Of a stretch of 5,184 bases of DNA, positions 1 through 4,681 are shown piece after piece (within the stretch, counting starts at the first letter, position 1; each line of letters opens with the position of its first letter). A model generated the notes under the pieces. It was not told where the DNA came from and made no database searches. It saw only the letters and a program-made list of their open reading frames with translations. Origin of the DNA: Planctomycetota bacterium (GTDB lineage: Bacteria; Planctomycetota; Brocadiia; SM23-32); contig JAUVVP010000208.1 in assembly GCA_030604585.1 (NCBI GenBank), positions 1 to 5,184 on the forward strand, in the 5' to 3' direction. The position numbers were made by a program, and so were the translations under genes.

Positions 1-138
1 ACGAGCCATACAGAACTCGACTTCCGTGGTGACTTGGTACGAAACGAATTGCCCGAAGCGGTGAAGGACCGTTACCATCTCGCCAAGAAGCGAATTCGCG
101 AGTACCTTGACGAATACTTCGACGTAACGTTCGAATGA
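1..138 (+). CDS. C-terminal fragment of an unrecognised protein (5' end outside window)
   Basis: Frame 1 is open from the first base to a TGA at 136-138, giving the last 45 residues of a protein that begins before the window. The visible end is highly charged and probably helical (ELPEAVKDRYHLAKKRIREY), then acidic-aromatic, ending DVTFE. I do not recognise a family and assign no function. Third codon positions are often A or T (aca, gaa, cgt, ggt, ttg, gta, cga), unlike the strongly GC-ending codons of the S41 and HAD genes downstream, which may point to a different origin. The next gene, tRNA-Pro, is on the opposite strand, so the two transcription units converge on the gap at 139-323. Coding status rests on an open frame without an initiation site, so it is likely but not certain. 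Confidence 0.6.
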   Translation, partial: TSHTELDFRGDLVRNELPEAVKDRYHLAKKRIREYLDEYFDVTFE

Positions 139-240
139 CGGCATGGCCAGAGAAACGCTGCGCGCGAGCCGACTGAGCAGACCATCGGCTGGGTGGAACG
201 GGGGCCAAATCGTGACGATGGGGTGCCCGGGTCGCGATGC

Positions 241-272
241 GGCGGGCAAGATTCGAACCCGCCAGAGGCGGG
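241..272 (-). terminator. Candidate termination hairpins, three interlocking arms
   Basis: GGCGGG at 241-246, CCCGCC at 258-263 and GGCGGG at 267-272 allow two mutually exclusive 6-bp GC stems: 258-263 with 267-272 (3-nt loop), or 241-246 with 258-263 (11-nt loop). Read from the minus strand, downstream of tRNA-Pro, the tight stem is followed by TTCGAATCTT, a poor T-tract. The position between a convergent gene end and a tRNA fits a terminator. The lack of a clean T-run keeps confidence low. Confidence 0.35.
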
Positions 273-281
273 CAAGCTTCA

Positions 282-297
282 TTCGCCGTACGGCGAA
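282..297. repeat. 16-bp perfect palindrome
   Basis: TTCGCCGTACGGCGAA is perfectly self-complementary. As RNA from either strand it could fold as a 6-bp stem with a GTAC tetraloop. It lies 27 bp beyond the CCA end of tRNA-Pro and next to the interlocking hairpins at 241-272. It may be part of a bidirectional termination or 3'-processing region, or a binding site for a dimeric protein. No T-tract follows on either strand. Confidence 0.5.
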
Positions 298-323
298 CCG
301 CGACCTGGAAACAAAGGCAGGAA

Positions 324-402
324 TGGTCGGGGCGGCCGGATTCGAACCGGCGACCTCTGCCTCCCGAAGGCAGCGCTCTAAACCAGACTGAGCCACGCCC
401 CG
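324..402 (-). tRNA. tRNA-Pro(CGG)
   Basis: The minus strand folds as a complete cloverleaf. The acceptor stem is CGGGGCG (402-396) with CGCCCCG (334-328), then discriminator A at 327 and an encoded CCA at 326-324. The D arm is GCTC/GAGC with a GG-containing loop. The anticodon stem is CTGCC/GGCAG around the loop TTCGGGA, so the anticodon is CGG (plus-strand 364-366), which reads the proline codon CCG. The T arm is GCCGG/CCGGC around a canonical TTCGAAT loop. The C1-G72 pair is typical of bacterial proline tRNAs. The gene stands alone and is convergent with the gene ending at 138. A promoter lies about 30 bp upstream. Confidence 0.96.
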
Positions 403-430
403 AAGTCCGCGCACCGCAGACGGAACATTC

Positions 431-459
431 AATGTAATCACCCCACGTGAGCCTGTCAA
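431..459 (-). promoter_or_regulatory. Sigma70-type promoter for tRNA-Pro
   Basis: On the minus strand, TTGACA (459-454) is separated by 17 bp from TACATT (436-431). The -35 is a perfect consensus and the -10 matches 4 of 6 positions of TATAAT. The expected start near 424 leaves a leader of about 22 nt before the mature tRNA 5' end at 402. Confidence 0.7.
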
Positions 460-477
460 GCCGAAGGGCGCCCGCCC

Positions 478-507
478 TTGACCGTGCAGGCCTGCTGAGG
501 GTATCAT
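478..507 (+). promoter_or_regulatory. Possible plus-strand promoter for the S41 operon or a leader RNA
   Basis: TTGACC (478-483) and TATCAT (502-507) are separated by 18 bp. This is the best plus-strand sigma70-like match I found upstream of the first S41 gene. Start would be near 514, giving an unusually long leader of about 270 nt. The -10 overlaps one arm of the inverted repeat at 507-542, so that repeat would act at the DNA level if this promoter is real. Confidence 0.35.
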
Positions 508-542
508 CGAAGGGTGTGCAACCGTTCCTGCGAGGCCTTCGA
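507..542. repeat. 7-bp inverted repeat
   Basis: TCGAAGG (507-513) and CCTTCGA (536-542) are perfect reverse complements separated by 22 bp. The left arm is also part of a CTGAG...CGAAGGG motif at 495-514. Confidence 0.5.
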
Positions 543-610
543 CGCGAGAGGGGGCCGAGCCGGCTGGTCGAGCAAACGGAGGCCGGGGTGGAAGGCCGGA
601 CGCTCTCGCG
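543..610. repeat. 8-bp inverted repeat enclosing a GC-rich loop
   Basis: CGCGAGAG (543-550) and CTCTCGCG (603-610) are perfect reverse complements enclosing 52 nt. The enclosed segment can form an inner stem of CCGGC (560-564) with GCCGG (582-586), or alternatively with the GCCGG at 595-599. It begins directly after the repeat at 507-542. Confidence 0.5.
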
Positions 611-661
611 CTGTCCCAGCCGACGAGAAGGCGGGCTCTGAGAGGCCCTGAGGGAATGAAT

Positions 662-700
662 CGCCGAGACCCCGCCCGAAAGCGGCGGGCAAACTCGGCG
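662..700 (+). repeat. Long composite hairpin upstream of the S41 operon
   Basis: The outer stem is CGCCGAG (662-668) with CTCGGCG (694-700), 7 bp. An internal loop of AC opposite CAAA follows, then an inner stem of CCCGCC (671-676) with GGCGGG (684-689), closing a 7-nt loop. Thirteen base pairs in 39 nt is the strongest RNA-type structure in this gap. There is no T-run after it, so it is not an obvious intrinsic terminator. Confidence 0.55.
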
Positions 701-770
701 CCAACCCTGAGCTTGTCGGAATGGCCCCGCCGGTAAGTGCTTTCTGTTAGAGGCCCAGGCGTCTGCACAC

Positions 771-775
771 GGAGG
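771..775 (+). promoter_or_regulatory. Ribosome binding site of the first S41 gene
   Basis: GGAGG lies 10 nt before the ATG at 786. An out-of-frame ATG at 778 sits too close to serve. The downstream ATG begins a protein with a proper basic-hydrophobic N-terminus matching its paralogue, which settles the start. Confidence 0.75.
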
Positions 776-785
776 CAATGCCGCG

Positions 786-2174
786 ATGCGAAAGAAACGG
801 GTCTGGGTGGGCCTGTTCGTGGGCCTGGTGGTCGGACTGACCTTCGGCTCCATGGCGGTGCGCTCGGCGGAGGGCCCGGTCAACGGGCTGCCGGAGGAAA
901 TGGCCAAGCCGCTCAACTGGGTTCTGGGACAGGTTCGGGACAAGTATGTCGAAGAAGTGAGTCACAAGCAACTGCTCGTGGGGGCTTACCAGGGCATGCT
1001 GAGCGCGGCCGACCGGTACGGCGAGTACCGGCCCGCTGCCATGATCGAGGAGTTGGGGCCGGACGCCGACGGAAGGATACGCGAACTCGGCATGAGCGTC
1101 CGATTCCTGCCGCTGAGGAGAGCCGTCCTGGTGGAGAAGTCGGTCCCCGGCGGGCCGGCATTCCAGCGGGGGCTGTTGACGGGGGATGTTATCGTCGAAA
1201 TCCGGGAAGGGCCAGGCGGAGAGCCGAGGACTATAGATGATTTCCACGATATCTACGATGTCATCGGCGCCCTGCAGGACCCCCAGGGCACTGAATCTGC
1301 CCTCACGGTCGTGCACGCAGGAGACGGAAGCAAAGAGGAGCTTGCCCTCGGCCGCAAGCCGGCCCGCACGTCCGGCCTCGGAGCCCTGGAGACCACCGGC
1401 CCGGACCGGAGAGCCGGCTACCTCTACCTGGCCTTCTTCAACGAGCGCACGCCCGACGAACTCAGGAGCGCAATGGCAGATCTGCAGGGCCGAGGCGTGG
1501 AAGGCATAGTGCTGGACCTTCGCTTCAACCCCGGCGGATCGCTCGACGCGGCCGTCCTTTGCGCCGGTATGCTGCTTGACGGAGGCGTGGTGGCCGAGGC
1601 CCGGGACCGAACGGGACCGCAAGAAGTCAGGCGCGCCGAGCCGGGAGATGCCTTCCCGGGCGTGCCCCTGGTGGTGTTGGTGAATCGCTACACCGCCGGC
1701 GCCGCGGAGGTGCTGGCGGCAGCTTTGCGTGACCACAGAAGGGCCACTCTGGTCGGCGAGACAACACTCGGCAGCGCCAGCGAATACACTGTCATCAACA
1801 ACCCCTACGACGGGAGCGCCGTCCGGCTCACTGTCGCCAGGTACCACGCGCCGAACGGCGGACCCATCGAGGGTGAAGGGGTGGAGCCCGACGTGGAAGT
1901 CAAGCTGTCGTATGAAGATACCCGCACGCTGGCGGCTCACGTGGCCCGGAAAATGGCCCCCGCTCGCTCGGCGGGCGGCGGCGCCCCGCCGGAGCAATCG
2001 GTGCCCGCGAGCGGCGCGGAACCGGCTGCGGAAGAGGATGAGCCCTGGCGCGACGTGCAGCTCCAGCGTGCCGTTGAGGTACTCCTGGGCGAAGAGCCCG
2101 AGGCCGGGACGGGCCCGGTCGGCGCCGAGAGCGCTGCGCCCGTGCCGACCGCGTCGGGGGGCCCTCAGCAGTGA
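786..2174 (+). CDS. S41 (CtpA/Tsp-like) family protein lacking catalytic residues: predicted pseudoprotease
   Basis: The protein is 462 residues. In order it shows a basic then hydrophobic N-terminus (about 1-25, signal peptide or anchor), a helical segment with LLVGAYQGMLSAADRYGEY (63-81), a PDZ-like domain (about 97-190), an S41 core (about 205-375) with LDLRFNPGG (243-251), a low-complexity Ala/Pro/Glu linker (about 390-419), and a final helix with WRDVQLQRAVEVL (421-433). It should act outside the cytoplasmic membrane. Active S41 enzymes such as CtpB use Ser, Lys 25 residues later, and Gln four after that. Here those positions are Gly305, Ser330 and Tyr334, although the neighbouring Asp316 and the surrounding fold sequence are kept. 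Peptide cleavage by the usual mechanism is therefore not expected. The reading frame is intact, and an active paralogue starts 90 bp downstream, so a scaffold, adaptor or regulatory role is inferred. Family assignment is firm; the function is not. Confidence 0.93.
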   Translation: MRKKRVWVGLFVGLVVGLTFGSMAVRSAEGPVNGLPEEMAKPLNWVLGQVRDKYVEEVSHKQLLVGAYQGMLSAADRYGEYRPAAMIEELGPDADGRIRELGMSVRFLPLRRAVLVEKSVPGGPAFQRGLLTGDVIVEIREGPGGEPRTIDDFHDIYDVIGALQDPQGTESALTVVHAGDGSKEELALGRKPARTSGLGALETTGPDRRAGYLYLAFFNERTPDELRSAMADLQGRGVEGIVLDLRFNPGGSLDAAVLCAGMLLDGGVVAEARDRTGPQEVRRAEPGDAFPGVPLVVLVNRYTAGAAEVLAAALRDHRRATLVGETTLGSASEYTVINNPYDGSAVRLTVARYHAPNGGPIEGEGVEPDVEVKLSYEDTRTLAAHVARKMAPARSAGGGAPPEQSVPASGAEPAAEEDEPWRDVQLQRAVEVLLGEEPEAGTGPVGAESAAPVPTASGGPQQ

Positions 2175-2264
2175 GCGCCCTTTGTTGGAGGCCGCCGGCA
2201 CACGTCTGCTCGCACGCGGCGGGAAGGCTTCACATGCATTGTGCTGCTCAGAGGTGACGCCGTA
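2175..2264 (+). other. 90-bp gap between the S41 paralogues, with duplicated leader and ribosome site
   Basis: No intrinsic terminator is visible: the inverted repeat CCGCCG (2192-2197) with CGGCGG (2217-2222) has a 19-nt loop and no T-run, so read-through from the first gene is likely. Bases 2180-2209 resemble 740-766 upstream of the first gene, suggesting the tandem duplication included leader sequence. The ribosome site GAGGTGA (2251-2257) lies 7 nt before the ATG at 2265. Confidence 0.6.
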
Positions 2265-3641
2265 ATGCTGAGAAAGAGAGCATGGGCGGGCCTTGTCCCC
2301 GGCCTGCTGGTGGGCCTGGTGTTGAGTTCCGTTCTGGCCCGCCGCGTTGACGACCGCAGCGAAGAGCTGCGCAGGGAGTTCTTCGAGCCGCTGGGCTGGC
2401 TGCTGGCGCAGATCGAAGAACACGCGGTCGAGGAAGTGGACCGCCATGACCTGCTGGTCGGCGTCTACCAGGGGATGCTGAGCGCACTGGACCGATACTG
2501 CGTCTACTGGTCGCCGGCGATGCTCAAGGAGTTCGAGGCCGACCTGGAAGGCGAGTTCGGGGGGCTGGGCATCCAGATCACCTTCGACCCGGCGAAGAAG
2601 GCCGTGCGGGTCGAGCAGCCCATCGCCGGCACGCCCGCCGCCAAGCAGGGAGTGGTCGAAGGGGACCTGATCATCAAGGTCCTCGAGGAGTCCACGCAGG
2701 TGGAGACGAAGACCGAAGATTTCAAGAGCGTCCACGACGCCGTCAAGCTGCTGCGGGGCAAGCCAGGCGCCAAGGTCACCATCACCATCGTTCACGAAAC
2801 GGGCGGAGAGGAAAGGGACATCACCATCACGCGCGCCAAGATCAGGGTGCCGGGCGTCCGTGCGGTGGAGATGATAGACCTGGAGCGAAAGATCGGCTAC
2901 ATCCACGTCCATTACTTCAGCAAGCCGACGCCCCGCGACCTGGTGGCGGCGATCCGCGACCTGAACGGGCAAGGTCTGAAGGGCCTTATCCTGGACCTGC
3001 GGCTCAATCCGGGCGGCCTGCTCGAAGCGGCCGAGCAGTGCGTAGACTTCTTCCTCGACGCCGACGCCGACATCGTCACCATCAAGGACCGAAGCGGCGC
3101 CGAGGAAACGCATCGAACGCGACGCCCCGCGCTCTTCGGCGATGTACCCCTGGTCCTGCTCATAAACCGCTACAGCGCAAGCGGCGCGGAGATCCTGGCC
3201 GCTGGACTGCGGGACCACGACAGGGCCCTCTTAGTCGGCGAGCCGACGTTCGGCAAGGCCAGCGTCCAGCGCCTCTTAACCAATCCCCACGACAGAAGCG
3301 GCATCAAGCTGACCATTGCCCATTACTACACTCCGGCGGGCCGGCTCATCGAGCGCAAGGGCGTCGAACCCGACGTGGAAGTCAAGCTCTCCGACGAGGA
3401 GACGCGCAAGCTGACCCGGCACCTGAGCCGCAAGACCGCTTACCCACCCCTTCCGCCCGACGAGCCGGAGCCGGCCGAAGGCGAAGGCACTGAGGGGGAG
3501 GAAGCAGAACCGGAAGAGGAGTTCCGGGACGTCTCGCTCGAGCGCGCCGTGGAGGTCATGGCCGACCTGCTGGCGGGCAGGGCGCCGATCACCGACTCCG
3601 CCGCCCGGGAGCAGGTAGCCGCCTCGGCTGCGGAAGGCTAA
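2265..3641 (+). CDS. S41 family carboxyl-terminal processing protease, catalytic residues intact
   Basis: This 458-residue protein has a basic-hydrophobic N-terminus (about 1-25), a helical segment with LLVGVYQGMLSALDRY (63-78), a PDZ domain beginning EFGGLGIQITF (97-107) and ending near 190, and an S41 core (about 205-375) with LDLRLNPGG (243-251). NRYSASGAEI and EPTFGKASVQ supply Ser306, Lys331 and Gln335. This is the 25-residue Ser-Lys spacing of E. coli Tsp (430/455) and B. subtilis CtpB (309/334), with Gln at Lys+4 as in CtpB; Asp317 matches Tsp Asp441. A Pro/Glu-rich linker (about 393-419) leads to FRDVSLERAVEVM (420-432). Such enzymes cut exported proteins near their C-termini in the periplasm or cell envelope. 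ATG 2265 is preferred over an in-frame GTG at 2241 because it has a well-spaced GAGGTGA and aligns with the paralogue. The substrate is unknown. No terminator is visible before the convergent HAD gene. Confidence 0.95.
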   Translation: MLRKRAWAGLVPGLLVGLVLSSVLARRVDDRSEELRREFFEPLGWLLAQIEEHAVEEVDRHDLLVGVYQGMLSALDRYCVYWSPAMLKEFEADLEGEFGGLGIQITFDPAKKAVRVEQPIAGTPAAKQGVVEGDLIIKVLEESTQVETKTEDFKSVHDAVKLLRGKPGAKVTITIVHETGGEERDITITRAKIRVPGVRAVEMIDLERKIGYIHVHYFSKPTPRDLVAAIRDLNGQGLKGLILDLRLNPGGLLEAAEQCVDFFLDADADIVTIKDRSGAEETHRTRRPALFGDVPLVLLINRYSASGAEILAAGLRDHDRALLVGEPTFGKASVQRLLTNPHDRSGIKLTIAHYYTPAGRLIERKGVEPDVEVKLSDEETRKLTRHLSRKTAYPPLPPDEPEPAEGEGTEGEEAEPEEEFRDVSLERAVEVMADLLAGRAPITDSAAREQVAASAAEG

Positions 3642-4345
3642 TCGAGCAGCTCCAGAAGCTCTGTCAGGCTTGCGATCACCGTCACGTCGTCCGGCACTGG
3701 CGCATCGTCTGCGCTGCGCCTGAGCAACACCGCCCGCAGGCCGGCCCCCCGGGCGCCCAGAGCGTCTTCGTGGTAGCTGTCGCCGACGTGGAGCACCTTC
3801 TCGGGCGGCAGGGAGCACGCCTCCAGCGCGCGGCGAAAGATGGCCGGCTCCGGCTTCTCGACCCCCACCTGGCATGAGATGATGGCCCACCGCAGGCGGC
3901 TCATAAGGCCCAACTGCTCCAGCAGCGGCCCCAGCCGCACGTCCCAGTTGCTGATAAGGCCGATGCGCTTGCCCCGGCGCTCGAGGGCATCGAAGGTGGG
4001 CGTCACGTCGTCGTAGATGCGCCACGCCTCCGCCGCTCCGAAATGCTCCCAGAGGGAGAGGAAAAGCTCCTCGAAGCCGTCGGGCCGGCCGAAGGGGGCG
4101 AAGCTCTCCCGCACCACGCGCCGCCACCACGCCATCGCCTCGGGCTCGGTGGAGCCGTATTCGAGGGCGCCCGCCGCCCGCTGTCGGCGCAGGCGCCGCC
4201 AGGCCTCCTCGAACCGGCGCTGCACCTGCCGGCCGTCGGCCTCGATGCCCGCCCCGCGCAGTGCGCGAGCGTAGACCTCGCCTACCGAAGGCTCCGGGTA
4301 GATGAGGGTGCTGCCCGCATCAAAGAAGACGGCCTCTACGTCCAC
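3638..4345 (-). CDS. HAD-superfamily hydrolase, REG-2/HDHD3-like
   Basis: With a GTG start at 4345 the protein is 235 residues, usual for this soluble cytoplasmic family. Motif I is FFDAGSTL with nucleophile Asp9. A helical cap follows, containing YPEPSVGEVYARAL, a phrase typical of the REG-2-like branch. Motif II is LISNWD (Ser132), motif III is VEKPEPAIF (Lys164), and motif IV is HVGDSYHEDALGARGAG (Asp189, Asp194). The family hydrolyses phosphate esters or related bonds through an Asp-phosphate intermediate; the substrate here is unknown. The residue two after the nucleophile is Gly rather than the common general acid/base Asp, so robust phosphatase activity should not be assumed. GTG is chosen because GGGGGGA stands 6 nt upstream and the product then starts right before motif I. 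The alternative TTG at 4381 lies about where transcription should begin. Its stop overlaps the convergent S41 stop by 4 bp. Confidence 0.92.
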   Translation of the reverse strand: MDVEAVFFDAGSTLIYPEPSVGEVYARALRGAGIEADGRQVQRRFEEAWRRLRRQRAAGALEYGSTEPEAMAWWRRVVRESFAPFGRPDGFEELFLSLWEHFGAAEAWRIYDDVTPTFDALERRGKRIGLISNWDVRLGPLLEQLGLMSRLRWAIISCQVGVEKPEPAIFRRALEACSLPPEKVLHVGDSYHEDALGARGAGLRAVLLRRSADDAPVPDDVTVIASLTELLELLD

Positions 4346-4384
4346 AGTTCGTCCCCCCGAGTCAAGGCGCGCTGCGGCCAAGGC

Positions 4385-4390
4385 ATTATA
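4385..4390 (-). promoter_or_regulatory. Candidate -10 element for the HAD gene
   Basis: The minus strand reads TATAAT here, a perfect -10. The predicted start near 4378 gives a leader of about 33 nt before the GTG at 4345. No good -35 is seen at 16-18 bp spacing, so the promoter may depend on an activator or be weak. It is divergent from the tRNA-Arg promoter. Confidence 0.45.
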
Positions 4391-4426
4391 CGATGCGTGG
4401 CAAGTCCGCCGAGGGTCGCGGTGTTT

Positions 4427-4456
4427 TTGACAGCCATGCCCCTGCCGATGTAATAT
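4427..4456 (+). promoter_or_regulatory. Sigma70-type promoter for tRNA-Arg
   Basis: A perfect -35 TTGACA (4427-4432) is followed after 18 bp by TAATAT (4451-4456). The predicted start near 4463 leaves only about 6 nt of leader before the mature tRNA 5' end at 4469. The GGAGG at 4457-4461 is not used for translation in any gene I can support. Confidence 0.75.
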
Positions 4457-4468
4457 GGAGGTTCGGGT

Positions 4469-4544
4469 GCCCCCTTAGCTCAGCGAATAGAGCGCTGGCC
4501 TCCGGAGCCAGAGGTCGCAGGTTTGAATCCTGCAGGGGGTGCCA
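4469..4544 (+). tRNA. tRNA-Arg(CCG) with an altered elbow pair
   Basis: A complete cloverleaf is present. The acceptor is GCCCCCT (4469-4475) with AGGGGGT (4534-4540), discriminator G at 4541 and encoded CCA at 4542-4544. The D stem is GCTC/GAGC with an 8-nt loop AGCGAATA. The anticodon stem is CTGGC/GCCAG around CTCCGGA, giving anticodon CCG (4502-4504), which reads the arginine codon CGG. The T stem is GCAGG/CCTGC around TTTGAAT. Two oddities stand out. Position 56 is T and position 19 is A in place of the usual C56 and G19, which preserves pairing as A-U. The first acceptor pair is G1-U72. G18, U55 and the G15-C48 pair are conserved, so the gene looks functional. It has its own promoter. 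Confidence 0.95.
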
Positions 4545-4571
4545 TTCTCAAGGACCGGCCTCTCGGCAAGC

Positions 4572-4590
4572 GCCCCGAAGGGCTGTTTCT
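4572..4590 (+). terminator. Weak candidate terminator of tRNA-Arg
   Basis: GCCC (4572-4575) and GGGC (4580-4583) enclose a CGAA tetraloop, and a T-rich run TGTTTCT follows immediately. The stem is only 4 bp. The position 27 bp after the CCA end is appropriate for a short tRNA transcript. Confidence 0.35.
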
Positions 4591-4681
4591 TCTGCCGCTA
4601 AGGGCTTGGAACCCGCCAAGTGTTCAAACACACGGCCTCTCAGCGCCGCGCGCGACGGCTGGGCCCGAACCGCAGTCGGTC

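Larger units (their letters stand above)
403..785. other. Intergenic region without a credible protein gene, rich in inverted repeats
   Basis: This 383-bp stretch separates the divergent tRNA-Pro and S41 transcription units. Short open frames exist on both strands, but none has a convincing ribosome site or protein-like composition. It holds the tRNA-Pro promoter (431-459), a possible plus-strand promoter (478-507), and three strong inverted repeats (507-542, 543-610, 662-700). Three degenerate copies of a motif resembling CTGAGCTTGTCGAAGGG are also present (448-468, 495-514, 705-720). A long structured 5' leader of the S41 operon or a small RNA is possible. I recognise no known riboswitch or RNA family in it. 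Confidence 0.6.

Noticed and set aside
143..437. Plus-strand frames giving peptides such as GGRIRTGDLCLP and RPDSNRRPLPPEG
   Set aside because: These are familiar spurious translations of the antisense strand of a tRNA gene; here they cross tRNA-Pro.
583..625. GGGGTGGAAGG followed by a stem and CTGTCCC, loosely like a T-box antiterminator
   Set aside because: The core T-box sequence and the specifier-loop elements are absent, and the downstream gene is a protease rather than an amino-acid gene.
2241..2264. Upstream GTG start for the second S41 protein, adding 8 residues
   Set aside because: ATG 2265 has GAGGTGA at 7-nt spacing and gives an N-terminus that aligns with the paralogue.
747..3218. 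Very long open frame (823 codons) on the minus strand, antisense to both S41 genes
   Set aside because: It lies antisense to two well-recognised S41 genes, has no recognisable domains, and is the kind of open antisense frame expected in GC-rich coding DNA.
4346..4381. TTG start for the HAD protein, adding 12 residues
   Set aside because: It would lie at or before the transcript start predicted from TATAAT at 4385-4390. The extra residues precede the usual HAD start, and GTG 4345 has a well-spaced GGGGGGA.
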